Of a DNA stretch of 64,000 bases, positions 19,142 to 28,872 are shown piece after piece (the first letter of the stretch is position 1; every line of letters starts with the position of its first letter). Both the position numbers and the translations under genes were made by a program. The stretch is from contig NZ_CP013022.1 in NCBI RefSeq assembly GCF_001653955.1, forward strand, positions 992,001 to 1,056,000. Reading direction: 5' to 3'. This stretch comes from Francisella persica ATCC VR-331 (GTDB lineage Bacteria > Pseudomonadota > Gammaproteobacteria > Francisellales > Francisellaceae). The notes beneath the pieces are model-generated. The model searched no databases. It was not told the origin of the DNA and saw only the letters and a program-made list of their open reading frames with translations.

Positions 19142-20394
19142 TGTTTGGTTTTTATTTTAATTATAACAAGATAACCAAACTACTGATGGTTGGTTATGGC
19201 TCTACAGGTAAGTCTGTTTGTGATTTTCTCGCAGGTTTTATCGATATTACAGTTGATATATCGCATAATAATGATGAGTTTGTTAATTATGATTTAGATA
19301 ATTATGACTTAATTACAGTCAGCCCAGGAATTCCTCTTAATAAGTCACCATATAGAGTGCTAGCTAAATTTAAAGATAAAATAGTCAGTGATGTTGACAT
19401 ATTTTATCAGTATATTAAGAATACTAAAGCTAAAACAATTGCTGTCACAGGATCAAATGGTAAAAGCACAGTAGTGACAATGACTGATTTTGTCCTTAAA
19501 GACCTTGGTTATAAAAGTATTCTTGTTGGTAATATTGGTACCCCAGCTCTAAATAAAATATATGAAAAATTTGATTACTGTATTGTTGAACTATCGAGCT
19601 TTCAGATAGATTTATTAAATTGTGTCAGATTTGACTTAGGTTGTGTTATTAATGTCTCACCAGATCATTTAGATAGACACCAAAATTTTGAGGAATATAA
19701 GCAGTCAAAACTTAATTTAGCAAAATTTAGTAATGATTTTTTTGTTTATGATGTACATAATAATGGCATCAAGTATGCTGGTGAATATCAAATAGTAAGA
19801 GGAGTTATCTATAAGAACTCGACAAAGCTATTAGATATTAATGAGACTAATCTGTTTGGTTGGCATAATTTAGAAAATATTATTGTGGTGCTAAATATCC
19901 TTTATAGGTTAGGCTTAGATATTAATCAATCAATAAACTCTATTAAAAAATTTAAAGGTTTAGAACATTGCTGTAAGATTGTAAAGAAAGTAAATGGCAT
20001 AACTTATATAAATGATTCAAAAGGTACCAATGTTGGTGCTACAATAGCTGCTCTTAACAGTATAACAAATTCTAAAAATATCATATTATTATTAGGTGGA
20101 GTAGCAAAGGGTGGTGATTTTAGTTTGATAATAAAATCGCTAGATAAATATGTTAAATATGTCTATTTATATGGAGATGATAAAGAATATATTGAAAGCT
20201 GTATCAAAAGCTATTGTAAATATCAGCTATGTAATAATATGAAACAAGCTTTCGAACTAGCTAGTCAAAAAGCTCAAGATAATGAGATAGTATTATTATC
20301 ACCAGCATGTGCAAGCTTTGATGAGTTTAATAGTTATGCACAGCGTGGTGAAGTTTTTCAAAATCTTGTTGCTCAGCTAGAGCAAAAAAGTTAG
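19141..20394 (+). CDS. murD: UDP-MurNAc-L-Ala:D-Glu ligase MurD
   Basis: Adds D-glutamate to UDP-MurNAc-L-Ala in the cytoplasm. 417 residues, slightly short for the family. Seen: N-terminal GYGSTGKSVCDFL, ISPGIP-like VSPGIPLN, P-loop TGSNGKST near residue 104, NVSPDHLDRH, INDSKGTNVGAT, LLGGVAKGGDF and LSPACASFDEF, all in the expected order. One-base overlap with mraY; ftsW follows after 9 bp. Confidence 0.95.
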   Translation: MFGFYFNYNKITKLLMVGYGSTGKSVCDFLAGFIDITVDISHNNDEFVNYDLDNYDLITVSPGIPLNKSPYRVLAKFKDKIVSDVDIFYQYIKNTKAKTIAVTGSNGKSTVVTMTDFVLKDLGYKSILVGNIGTPALNKIYEKFDYCIVELSSFQIDLLNCVRFDLGCVINVSPDHLDRHQNFEEYKQSKLNLAKFSNDFFVYDVHNNGIKYAGEYQIVRGVIYKNSTKLLDINETNLFGWHNLENIIVVLNILYRLGLDINQSINSIKKFKGLEHCCKIVKKVNGITYINDSKGTNVGATIAALNSITNSKNIILLLGGVAKGGDFSLIIKSLDKYVKYVYLYGDDKEYIESCIKSYCKYQLCNNMKQAFELASQKAQDNEIVLLSPACASFDEFNSYAQRGEVFQNLVAQLEQKS

Positions 20395-20403
20395 GAAGTA
20401 AAA

Positions 20404-21609
20404 GTGCTATATAGATTAAAGCTGTTATTAAGCAGGAAAAACTCAAAAAAAGAACGTGTAAGAGCCAAACTAGAGATTGATGTTTCAATTGTCTTTATAA
20501 TGCTTGGTCTGCTTACTTTTGGTTGGGTGATGGTGACTTCTGCATCAATGATTGTTGCTCTAGATGACTACAATAATCCTTATTTTTATTCTATTAGGCA
20601 GGGTTTTTTTGCAATTATTGCAATCTTTTTGTTTTTATTAACTTTATTAGTACCAACTAAGAATTATGAAAAGAATTATAATACTTTTTTCTTTGTGATG
20701 CTGATTATTTTGGTTGCTGTACTTGTGCCAGGAATTGGAAAAAGTGTTAACGGTGCGCGACGCTGGATACCTTTGTTAATTATTAATATCCAAGTTGCAG
20801 AGTTAGCTAAACTTTTAACAATTATATTCTTCTCAGGTTATATCGCTGAAAATCTAAAAAAAATGGCTAGTTTTAAAGAAGGAATTCTCACACCAATCAC
20901 TTTATTGGGTTGTATCGCTATATTGTTGTTGATGCAGCCAGATTTTGGCTCTACAGTTGTTATCTCAATATGTGTTATGGGGATGCTGTTTGTATCAGGT
21001 AACAAAGTGCGTTGGTATGGTTTACTTTTGGGTGCTATGGTTATGATGGCAGCAATGTTAGTAATTATATCACCATATCGAATGCACAGAATCACAGGTT
21101 TTTTACACCCATGGGAAAATGCTAATGGCTCTGGCTATCAGCTTGTTCAAGCGTTGATAGGTTTTGGACGTGGTGGCTGGTTTGGTGATGGGCTTGGCAA
21201 TGGTATTCAAAAACAGTTTTTCTTACCAGAGGCACATACTGACTTTATCACTTCTGTAATTACTGAAGAGTTAGGTGTTGTTGGCTTGATGGTTTTACTT
21301 GCAGTGTATTTATTTATTGTGTTTAGAGCTATGAGTATTGCTAAAATGGCCTTTGAACTTAAGAGATACTATCAGGCTTTTCTTGCTTATGGTGTTGGCT
21401 TTTGGATTGCCTTTCAAGTTTTTGTTAATATTGGTGTTAATATAGGATTACTCCCTACTAAGGGGCTTACACTACCACTTATAAGTTATGGAGGAAGTAG
21501 TTTATTAATTATGTGTTATACATTAGGCGTCTTGGTTAGAGTTGATTTTGAGAACAAACTTTTAGCAGATATGATTAATCCACGCTATATCTACAAGAAG
21601 GTAAAATAG
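20404..21609 (+). CDS. ftsW: Septal peptidoglycan polymerase FtsW (SEDS family)
   Basis: Polytopic glycosyltransferase polymerising lipid II at the division septum with its partner PBP. 401 residues with about ten hydrophobic helices. Seen: KSVNGARRWIPL near residue 115, MQPDFGSTVV, the long periplasmic loop with YQLVQALIGFGRGGWFGDGLGN and LPEAHTDFI, and C-terminal GLTLPLISYGGSS, the SEDS hallmark. GTG start at 20404 with AGGAAGT upstream. Could be RodA, but the mraY-murD context favours FtsW. Ends 3 bp from the convergent naxD. Confidence 0.9.
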   Translation: MLYRLKLLLSRKNSKKERVRAKLEIDVSIVFIMLGLLTFGWVMVTSASMIVALDDYNNPYFYSIRQGFFAIIAIFLFLLTLLVPTKNYEKNYNTFFFVMLIILVAVLVPGIGKSVNGARRWIPLLIINIQVAELAKLLTIIFFSGYIAENLKKMASFKEGILTPITLLGCIAILLLMQPDFGSTVVISICVMGMLFVSGNKVRWYGLLLGAMVMMAAMLVIISPYRMHRITGFLHPWENANGSGYQLVQALIGFGRGGWFGDGLGNGIQKQFFLPEAHTDFITSVITEELGVVGLMVLLAVYLFIVFRAMSIAKMAFELKRYYQAFLAYGVGFWIAFQVFVNIGVNIGLLPTKGLTLPLISYGGSSLLIMCYTLGVLVRVDFENKLLADMINPRYIYKKVK

Positions 21610-21612
21610 TAG

Positions 21613-22422
21613 TTATTGTAGTATAATGTTGTGATCTTTCTGATCTTTTAGCGCTTGTTTGGAGTTTAAGTATGCAAATTCTTTAACGCGTGATTGCGAT
21701 ATTGGGTCTTTTATATCAATATCAACAGCAGGGTGACACATTATTATGCCACCATCTTTAATTTCGGCGTAAGCTTCTAGAATAACTCTTCTAAAGTCTT
21801 GATTATTACTCTCTAACGAGTAGATACCAGAAAAACTTGAGTTATGTTTGATATTATTGTTTATTAACATTTTATAGAATTTTTTTGCGCCGCTATGATA
21901 AATTATTAGTGACTTAAAATTTGACTTATCCATTTTATATGTTGAGCGAATATATGTTTGCTTAGTATACATATTGAAATCTTTATATAGATTTATAACA
22001 GCTTTTCTAATCACTGGAAAATGATGAACATGCTGATGACCATCTATAAAATCAGGTAACTCACCCCAATGTTCGATAAATTTATTTATCTGAGCTTTCA
22101 ACTCATTATAAACATGGTCATAACTTATTGCTCTGAGTTTTGATTTAACAAGAAGTTTTGATAGCGATAAAAATTTGCGATTACTAGTTATAGATTTTGG
22201 ATTTGTAAAAGCACTACCCTCAGTTAAATTTAAATGTATGCCAACATGACTAAAATCATCATATATTTTTCTCAATTGAACAATTCCTAGTTTGAATGCT
22301 GGCATATTTGGCATACAGCTAGTGGCATTAATAATCTTTTTTTCTAAAAGATTAATAATAGCGCTGTTAATATTATCACTCATACCAAAGTCATCTGCAC
22401 AAATTATTATTTTTTTTACCAT
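21613..22422 (-). CDS. naxD: YdjC/ChbG-family carbohydrate deacetylase, NaxD-type
   Basis: 269 residues of the YdjC family. In Francisella the NaxD member deacetylates undecaprenyl-linked N-acetylgalactosamine so that galactosamine can be put on lipid A. Seen: N-terminal metal-binding ICADDFGMSDNIN, HVGIHLNLTEG, and DGHQHVHHFP near residue 125-135, the expected catalytic Asp and His residues. Divergent from a polyprenyl-phosphate glycosyltransferase gene and near an ArnT-like gene, exactly the partners NaxD needs; the specific assignment rests on this context. Confidence 0.85.
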   Translation of the reverse strand: MVKKIIICADDFGMSDNINSAIINLLEKKIINATSCMPNMPAFKLGIVQLRKIYDDFSHVGIHLNLTEGSAFTNPKSITSNRKFLSLSKLLVKSKLRAISYDHVYNELKAQINKFIEHWGELPDFIDGHQHVHHFPVIRKAVINLYKDFNMYTKQTYIRSTYKMDKSNFKSLIIYHSGAKKFYKMLINNNIKHNSSFSGIYSLESNNQDFRRVILEAYAEIKDGGIIMCHPAVDIDIKDPISQSRVKEFAYLNSKQALKDQKDHNIILQ

Positions 22423-22525
22423 AACTTTTATTTGCTAGTATAATTACTGCCTTTACTACTATATATTTTATACTTTCATAGTTATAATATCATTATAATT
22501 AAGCTTAATGTAGTTTGTATTTGTG

Positions 22526-23482
22526 ATGACAAGTAGGAATGTTGATAAACCGATTGTTTATGCGGTGATACCAGTTTATAATGAAGAAGTACTAATAGAT
22601 CCCTTTTTGAGGGAGCTAGCAGCTAAACTTAGCCAAATTACTATAAACTATAAAATAGTAGTTGTTGATGACGGAAGTTCAGATAATTCTAAGAGAATTA
22701 TTCAAAAATTAGTTGATCAGATCAATATCAAATTTATTAGTTTTTCAAGAAACTTTGGTCAGGAGGCAGCTATTACAGCTGGTCTAGAAGCATCTAAAGA
22801 TGCTGATGCTGCAATAATAATGGATTGTGACTTCCAACATCCTATTGAAATAATAGATCAGTTTTACAGCAAATGGTGTGAAGGCTACTCTAATGTTTAT
22901 GGCGTAAGAACAAGAAATGATCAGAGTGCTACAAGAAGTTTTCTATCTAAGACATTCTTTAAGCTTAGCAATAAGCTTATGGGAGTGAAAATTCCTTCTA
23001 ATGCTGGTTATTTTAGATTATTAGATAAACAATGTATAAAAGCATTTAATTCACTACCTGAGAATAGTCATTTTATTAGGGGGATTTTTGCATGGATTGG
23101 CTTTAGCTCTTATGCTGTCCCATTTGAGGTAGCAGATCGTAAAGATGGTACTTCAAGTCGCTGGGGATACAAAAAACTCTTTAAGCTAGCATTTACTGGT
23201 ATATTCTCTTTCTCATCAGTTCCTCTTAGATTGATATCTGTTTTAGGTATTGTAATTTCAATATTTGCATTGACATACGGCTTTTATATTTTTGTTCAAA
23301 GCTTGTTCTTTAATAATGTCAATGTATCAGGTTGGCCAACTATAGTTGTGAGTATTATGTTCTTTAGTGGTGTTCAGCTTATTTCTCTGGGAGTTTTAGG
23401 TGAGTATATAAGTCGTATATTTGATGAGGCAAAAAAGCGCCCTAGATATATTATTGATGAATATGAAAGTAGAAATATTTAA
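22526..23482 (+). CDS. flmF2: Polyprenyl-phosphate GalNAc glycosyltransferase, FlmF2-type
   Basis: GT2-family enzyme of the DPM1/ArnC type that would load a sugar onto undecaprenyl phosphate at the cytoplasmic face. About 318 residues. Seen: VIPVYNEE, VVDDGSSDNS, MDCDFQHPIEII (the DxD-like site near residue 98), then two C-terminal membrane helices typical of ArnC-like proteins. ATG at 22526 chosen over GTG at 22523; neither has a clear ribosome-binding site. Sits between naxD and the ArnT-like gene. FlmF2 rather than FlmF1 is inferred from that neighbourhood. Confidence 0.82.
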   Translation: MTSRNVDKPIVYAVIPVYNEEVLIDPFLRELAAKLSQITINYKIVVVDDGSSDNSKRIIQKLVDQINIKFISFSRNFGQEAAITAGLEASKDADAAIIMDCDFQHPIEIIDQFYSKWCEGYSNVYGVRTRNDQSATRSFLSKTFFKLSNKLMGVKIPSNAGYFRLLDKQCIKAFNSLPENSHFIRGIFAWIGFSSYAVPFEVADRKDGTSSRWGYKKLFKLAFTGIFSFSSVPLRLISVLGIVISIFALTYGFYIFVQSLFFNNVNVSGWPTIVVSIMFFSGVQLISLGVLGEYISRIFDEAKKRPRYIIDEYESRNI

Positions 23483-23744
23483 AATCTTATATATTTTCTA
23501 TTTTGTAACCCTGTTTATCTAATTGATCTAAGCTTTTATTTTTAGTTAGAAAGAAAAAAGTCTTTTGGTAAGTAATTGCTTACTTTTGTCGAGTTACCCA
23601 ATTAATCTTATGCATATTAATATGCTTAAATACTAACATTTAATTAGTGTTATTTTAATTTTAATAGGAGCAAAAATTTTAACTTTATGTTTTTAAAACT
23701 CACTAAAAGTTAAGTAGTTTAATTATTAATAGTCTTCAATTTAG

Positions 23745-25532
23745 TTATTTTACAACCATGACTACAACATTTTTATTATAGCTACCTTTAATTTCAAAAT
23801 TTATGCTAGGGTATGTTTGTTTTAATTTTTGTAACTGTTTTTCAGAAGTAAAGATAATAATATTTTTGTTAGTATTTAGCAGTTTATTAAATTCAGGATA
23901 AGTTATTAGATATTTAGGCCATTGACCATTATGTGCTTGTTTATATTGGTTTATGCCATAGTAAAATTCTCTTGCCCAGTTATCGATTTCAGGCTTATAA
24001 GTATTCCAGTTGTAAACTATGTAGATATTACCATTGAGTAATATTGGTAGATCTTCATCATAGCCTTTTTGTTTTAGCTCTTCTTTCAATATAAAATGTT
24101 TTGGTTGTGGCCTATTATAATAAACAAAGATAGTATCTGAATTAGAATCATTGAGTACCTTAGTAACGAGAGGCTCAGAAGTTCTTAGATCAAAATAAGG
24201 AATTACAAGTTGTCCTAAAATATTAAGTAGCATTAGAGCAAAAATTATTAGCGTAATTGCCTGTTTAATTTGATTTTTTAATGATAATTTAAGACTAAAA
24301 GCTATTATCAACGCAGTTACTACTACTAAAGTAGTATATAGCAAAGGTACTTCAGTATTTAAAAGAAGCTTTTGCATTAAAGAAAATACGATAATAGCAA
24401 CAGCGGCTACTAGAAATATTATGCTTGTAATAATATGCATTTTTTTAAACATAGTAATATTGTCATTATTTTTAACTATTTTCTCAAATGATAATGCCAT
24501 TAATAGTGATAATGGTGCAAATATAGGCAAAATATAGCTTACGATTTTTGAGCTGGGAATTGAAAAAAATACTAAAATTAACAAACACCAAGATGCTATT
24601 AAAAAAGTTGTGGAGTCTTGCTTTCTATTTTGCCAAATTATTTTTGTACCTTTAAATAATCTATTAAGGAGTAAGACACTAAATGGTAAGAATACAGCGA
24701 GGATGACTACAAAATAAAACCATGGTCCTATTGCATTGTTAAAGCCATGACCAACAAAGCGATAAAATTGTTGAAAATAGAAGAAAAAATATAAAAAGTC
24801 AGGGTTTTGTTGCTGTGCTAATACTAGCCAAGGTGTGACTATAGCAACAAATAATACTGCTCCTGTAGGTATATATAGTTCTTTTAGTCTATACCAATTA
24901 TTAGTTATAAGCATCCAAATAAATATAGTCATGCATGGAAAGACAATAGACATAAGTCCTTTAGTTAGAAATGCTAGGGCAGAGACAAAATATGCTGTAT
25001 ACATAAGCAAGCGCTTAGCCTTAGCATTAGTCTGTTTTAAACTAGCTAGGCATAAAAAAAATGCAATCCAAAGTAGGTTAGCTACTATAAGATCCATATT
25101 TGCATAGTGAGCCTCAAAAAAATAAAGTACATTTGCAGATAAAATAAGACTAGCTAGAATTCCAGCAAAGCGCGAATAGAAGTACCTACCAAAAGTATAT
25201 ATCGAAATACATCCTAATATACCAAATAAAGCTTGAGGTAGCCTAATTGCCCATGGGTTAATACCAAAAAAATTGATTGAAGTAGCCTCAAGCCAATAAT
25301 AAAGAGGCGGCTTATCTAAAAAAGGTACACCATTGATAGTTGGAGTAACCCAGTTACCAGAGCTTAGCATTTCGCGTGCTATTTCGGGATAGCGACCCTC
25401 ATCGGGTATACTAAGATGGCGCCAACCAAGAAAGATAAAGAAATATACTATATATATGCTTAGTAAAATAAATATATCAAAATAGTAAGAATTTTTAAAT
25501 TTACTCATGTTAGTATTTTCTGTCAAAAGCAT
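23745..25532 (-). CDS. flmK: ArnT-like lipid A glycosyltransferase, FlmK-type
   Basis: Large inner-membrane GT83/PMT-family enzyme, 595 residues with about a dozen hydrophobic helices and a C-terminal periplasmic domain. In Francisella FlmK moves galactosamine from the undecaprenyl carrier to lipid A. Seen: the first periplasmic loop with PDEGRYPEIAREML (acidic catalytic site near residue 45), NGVPFLDKPPLYYW, and FFYFQQFYRFVGHGFNN. ATG at 25532 is used; an ATG at 25508 (MSKFKN) is equally plausible. Completes the naxD-flmF2-flmK neighbourhood, all three intact. Confidence 0.85.
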   Translation of the reverse strand: MLLTENTNMSKFKNSYYFDIFILLSIYIVYFFIFLGWRHLSIPDEGRYPEIAREMLSSGNWVTPTINGVPFLDKPPLYYWLEATSINFFGINPWAIRLPQALFGILGCISIYTFGRYFYSRFAGILASLILSANVLYFFEAHYANMDLIVANLLWIAFFLCLASLKQTNAKAKRLLMYTAYFVSALAFLTKGLMSIVFPCMTIFIWMLITNNWYRLKELYIPTGAVLFVAIVTPWLVLAQQQNPDFLYFFFYFQQFYRFVGHGFNNAIGPWFYFVVILAVFLPFSVLLLNRLFKGTKIIWQNRKQDSTTFLIASWCLLILVFFSIPSSKIVSYILPIFAPLSLLMALSFEKIVKNNDNITMFKKMHIITSIIFLVAAVAIIVFSLMQKLLLNTEVPLLYTTLVVVTALIIAFSLKLSLKNQIKQAITLIIFALMLLNILGQLVIPYFDLRTSEPLVTKVLNDSNSDTIFVYYNRPQPKHFILKEELKQKGYDEDLPILLNGNIYIVYNWNTYKPEIDNWAREFYYGINQYKQAHNGQWPKYLITYPEFNKLLNTNKNIIIFTSEKQLQKLKQTYPSINFEIKGSYNKNVVVMVVK

Positions 25533-25596
25533 GGGGTAAATTTAGCTGTAATTAATCAAAAACTCAAGAAAATATTAGCCTTAAGATTATTTGCAA

Positions 25597-25860
25597 CTAT
25601 ATTTCACTGAATTGTTCTGGTTTTTCTTCTTCATTCTGAAATAGAAATTTATGCATTTGTTCTTTGAGAAATTCTTTTGCTTTTTGATCAATTAGATTTA
25701 AACGGTATTCGTTAATCAAGATGGTTTGATACGCTAACCATGCTTGCCAAGCTTGATTAGAGATTTCCGCATGAATTTTTTTACCTAGCTCGCCAGGTAT
25801 TGGCTGAAATGGAATTGCATCTAACTCTTGATGATATTTTTTACAAAAAACTTTTGTCAT
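25597..25860 (-). CDS. yggX: YggX family Fe(II)-trafficking / oxidative damage protection protein
   Basis: Small cytoplasmic protein of 87 residues, normal for the family, linked to protection of Fe-S clusters. Seen: N-terminal VFCKKYHQELDAIPFQPIPGELG with the single conserved Cys at residue 6, then ISNQAWQAWLAYQTILINEYRLN and a C-terminal helix. Downstream of and in line with tusE, 20 bp apart. Confidence 0.93.
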   Translation of the reverse strand: MTKVFCKKYHQELDAIPFQPIPGELGKKIHAEISNQAWQAWLAYQTILINEYRLNLIDQKAKEFLKEQMHKFLFQNEEEKPEQFSEI

Positions 25861-25880
25861 ATGATTTTACTCCTTTAATC

Positions 25881-26195
25881 TTAAATACATCGTTTAGGTT
25901 TAGGCAAACCAGCTAACTTAGCTGCTTGTACGGCTGGTGATACTGGAAATAACATTTGTAAATATAGACTACTACCTATTTTTTCATCGTATTTTTCCTT
26001 CAAAACTTTTACAAGCTCTCTAATTGCTGGCGATTTATTGGTTTGTTGATAAAATTGACGTAGAAACTTTATAACAAGTATATGATCTTGTGTCAGTGAT
26101 ATATTTTCTTGTGCAGCAGCTAAATTGCAGAAATTTATATCCCAACTTGCAAAGTCAAGTAAAAAGCCTTGCTCGTCTGTGTTGTAGTTATTCAC
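25881..26195 (-). CDS. tusE: Sulfur relay protein TusE (DsrC family)
   Basis: Sulfur carrier of the Tus relay that feeds MnmA for 2-thiouridine in tRNA wobble bases. 104 residues. Seen: N-terminal DEQGFLLDFASWD, ITPSPAIREL-like NKSPAIRELVKVL, and the C-terminal arm GLPKPKRCI with the active penultimate cysteine. No tusBCD genes are in this window. Same strand as yggX. Confidence 0.9.
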   Translation of the reverse strand: MNNYNTDEQGFLLDFASWDINFCNLAAAQENISLTQDHILVIKFLRQFYQQTNKSPAIRELVKVLKEKYDEKIGSSLYLQMLFPVSPAVQAAKLAGLPKPKRCI

Positions 26196-26283
26196 AAATA
26201 TGGTAAAATTTAATATAAGTTCTTACTATCTACAATTATAACAAATTAGAGTAGTTGTTTTAATCTATAAAAAGGCATATTTG

Positions 26284-26913
26284 ATGAAAGTTACATTATA
26301 TACAACAAAGTATTGTCCATATTCGCTTAGAGCGAGAATTGCTTTATCAGAAAAAAAAATGTCAACAGATATTGTGGAGGCTGGGGACTTAGAACCAGGT
26401 ATGATCAAGAAGATCTCTCCTAATGGTGTTTTCCCTGTTTTAAGGGAGAAAGACTATAATATTAATAATAGAAAAGCATTGTTAATCTATATAGATGAGA
26501 GGTTTCCTGCTCCAAGTTTGTTACCAAGTGTGGTCAATGAGCGTATAAAGATACGCTTATCGCTTGATAAGATTGATAACGAGTGGTATCCAGTACTAGA
26601 TCAAATTCGCAAGAACAGGACAAACGAGGCGAAGCTTAAATCGATATTCAAAGATTTAAAAGAAAGTCTACTAGTGATGGAGAAAGCTTTTACTGGATCA
26701 GAGTTTTTTATATCTTCTGGCTTTACTCTAGCGGATTGTTATATATCTGCTTTGATTATTTGTTTAGAAGCAGAAGGATTTATTCTAGATGAGGAGTATG
26801 GTGCAATTTATGAATATATGAAAAGGCTCTTTGCTAGAGACTCCGTTAAAAAAGCTAACTTAAAAGGTGGCACTGGTGAATCATTGCTTAAAACTCTAAG
26901 AGCACATAGATAA
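26284..26913 (+). CDS. sspA: Stringent starvation protein A homologue SspA
   Basis: About 209 residues with a glutathione-transferase fold: thioredoxin-like N-terminal half (TLYTTKYCPYSLRARIAL, NGVFPVLREK) and a helical C-terminal half (SGFTLADCYISAL). In Francisella SspA pairs with MglA on RNA polymerase and with PigR to activate pathogenicity-island and other genes. ATG at 26284 preferred over the adjacent TTG at 26281. MglA itself is not in the window; this protein is distinguished from MglA by sequence recollection only. Confidence 0.83.
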   Translation: MKVTLYTTKYCPYSLRARIALSEKKMSTDIVEAGDLEPGMIKKISPNGVFPVLREKDYNINNRKALLIYIDERFPAPSLLPSVVNERIKIRLSLDKIDNEWYPVLDQIRKNRTNEAKLKSIFKDLKESLLVMEKAFTGSEFFISSGFTLADCYISALIICLEAEGFILDEEYGAIYEYMKRLFARDSVKKANLKGGTGESLLKTLRAHR

Positions 26914-26925
26914 GGATATAATAGT

Positions 26926-27942
26926 ATGTGGTATCAAAGTTTTATAAATTTTGTATTTTTTGCCTTTAGTACTTTGTTAGTTGTTGCTGCTATAATCTTT
27001 GTAATTGGTAGTTTTTTTTCATTATTAAGCAAAGCAAAACAAGAAGCTGTAAGGCTAGCTAAAGGTAAGCTTGAGATAAATAAAATAGCAGTTGAATATA
27101 AACAGACTAAACAACAGCTCTTAGAGACCTTACTTGAGAAAAAAGAGTATAAAAAGTTTTTAAAGGAGCAAAAAAAATTAAATAAGCAAGATAAGCCAAA
27201 ACAAAAAGCTTTTGTTCTTAATTTCAATGGTGATATCCATGCTTCGCAAGTCGAAAACCTGCGTAATGAAGTTTCAGCTGTCTTAGCAGTAGCTAACTCA
27301 GAGAATGAGGTTATTGTTAGGATAGATAGTCCAGGAGGTGTTGTTAATGGTTATGGTTTTGCAGCAGCGCAACTAGAGCGCATTCGTCAGTCTGGAATAA
27401 ATCTGACAGTTTGTATTGATCAAGTTGCTGCAAGTGGTGGCTACATGATGTCAGCTGTTGCACATAAAATAATAGCAGCACCATTTGCTATAGTTGGCTC
27501 TATTGGAGTTGTTGGCACTATTCCTAATATTAGAGAATTACTTGAAAAAAATGGCATCAATGTTGAAATGCATACTTCTGGAGAGTATAAGCGTACATTA
27601 ACCACAGTTGGTATTAATACTGAAGAAGGACGTAATAAGTTTAAGCAAGATTTAGAGAGTATTCATGAGCTATTTAAAAAACATATTTTGGTATATAGAC
27701 CAAGTCTAGATATTAATAAAGTAGCTACTGGCGAATATTGGTTTGGTAAAGATGCCCTTGAGTTAGGCTTGATTGATAAAATTCAGACTTATGATGATTA
27801 TTTAATCGATTTACTTAACAAACAGTATGATATATATGAAGTAAGTTATGTTATAAAAAAAGAAAAGGGATTATTAAAGTCTAAGCTTAATATGCTTAAA
27901 AGAACTATAGCAAACTTCTTGTATGCACATAAAATAATATAG
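26926..27942 (+). CDS. sohB: Inner-membrane serine peptidase SohB (S49 family)
   Basis: 338 residues: an N-terminal membrane anchor (about 8-32), a charged coiled-coil-like stretch (35-90), then an S49 signal-peptide-peptidase-like domain. Seen: RIDSPGGVVNGYG, the nucleophile region QVAASGGYMMS, and IVGSIGVVG with the catalytic Lys following in EYKRTLT. An AAGGA site lies before the ATG. Starts 12 bp after sspA, and holB follows 7 bp after its stop, implying one operon running to trmL. Confidence 0.9.
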   Translation: MWYQSFINFVFFAFSTLLVVAAIIFVIGSFFSLLSKAKQEAVRLAKGKLEINKIAVEYKQTKQQLLETLLEKKEYKKFLKEQKKLNKQDKPKQKAFVLNFNGDIHASQVENLRNEVSAVLAVANSENEVIVRIDSPGGVVNGYGFAAAQLERIRQSGINLTVCIDQVAASGGYMMSAVAHKIIAAPFAIVGSIGVVGTIPNIRELLEKNGINVEMHTSGEYKRTLTTVGINTEEGRNKFKQDLESIHELFKKHILVYRPSLDINKVATGEYWFGKDALELGLIDKIQTYDDYLIDLLNKQYDIYEVSYVIKKEKGLLKSKLNMLKRTIANFLYAHKII

Positions 27943-27949
27943 CATAAAA

Positions 27950-28861
27950 GTGTTATCTCTAACTACACATCAGCAACTTCTAGATAATTTTCTAGAGCAA
28001 AAAGCTAAGCATATACTGCATCATGCTTTTATATTCAGAGTAGAGGATGCTGTATTGCTAGATAGCTTTATTAACTCGTTGTGTCAATTATTGTTAGGTG
28101 AGAAAACACTTAGTTATAATGACTCGCCGTATATCAATATAGCAGCGATTGAAAATGATGAGATTAAAGTTACAGAAATTAAAAAAATAATCAAAAATTG
28201 CGAGTTGACCGCACATAATGATTTAGCAAAGATTATTATAATTCAAGAGCTTGATTTATTAAATGAATCAGCCGCTAATGCATTATTGAAAACTTTAGAA
28301 GAACCAACACAGAATACTTTTTTTTTGATGTTTACAAGAAACTACAATGGTGTTTTAGCGACTGTCAAAAGTAGATCTTTAGTTTATGATATCAAATTTA
28401 CTCAAAACGATAAGTATAATTATCTAAAATATACATTTGATATGTCAAAAGATGCTATTGAAAAGTCACTACAAATGACACGTAATGATATAAATATAAT
28501 TGCTAAAATTAAGCTTGAGCAACATTTTTGGCGACTGAGAAATAACTTGATTAAAGTGCTGGCTAATCAGGTTAATCTAAATGTGTTTCTGAAAGCAGAT
28601 AACCTACATTTTAATGATACTCTTTATTGGTTAACTAGTATAGTTATAGATGTTTATTACTATAAACTTGATGAGCAAAACCAAGACATAGCAAACTATG
28701 ATAAACTAGCAGTGATAAAATATCTTGCGGCTAAATTTGATGCTGATTATATATACAAACTGTATTCTAAAGCTCTAAAGGCACGAAGTTATTTTGTAAA
28801 ATTTAAAAATGTAGATAAAGAATTAGTCCTAGAACACTTAATATTAGAAATTATAAAATAG
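27950..28861 (+). CDS. holB: DNA polymerase III delta' subunit HolB
   Basis: Clamp-loader subunit, 303 residues, starting at GTG 27950. Seen: N-terminal AAA+-like fold (HHAFIFRVED), IKKIIKNCELTAHNDLAKIIIIQELDLLNESAANALLKTLEEP (the most conserved clamp-loader stretch, about residues 80-122; shown in parts), and the TVKSRS sensor-like motif, where the usual SRC Cys is Ser. The P-loop is degenerate, as usual in delta'. In line with sohB and yhbY. C-terminal half weakly conserved. Confidence 0.85.
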   Translation: MLSLTTHQQLLDNFLEQKAKHILHHAFIFRVEDAVLLDSFINSLCQLLLGEKTLSYNDSPYINIAAIENDEIKVTEIKKIIKNCELTAHNDLAKIIIIQELDLLNESAANALLKTLEEPTQNTFFLMFTRNYNGVLATVKSRSLVYDIKFTQNDKYNYLKYTFDMSKDAIEKSLQMTRNDINIIAKIKLEQHFWRLRNNLIKVLANQVNLNVFLKADNLHFNDTLYWLTSIVIDVYYYKLDEQNQDIANYDKLAVIKYLAAKFDADYIYKLYSKALKARSYFVKFKNVDKELVLEHLILEIIK

Positions 28862-28872
28862 GTAAAAATAAA

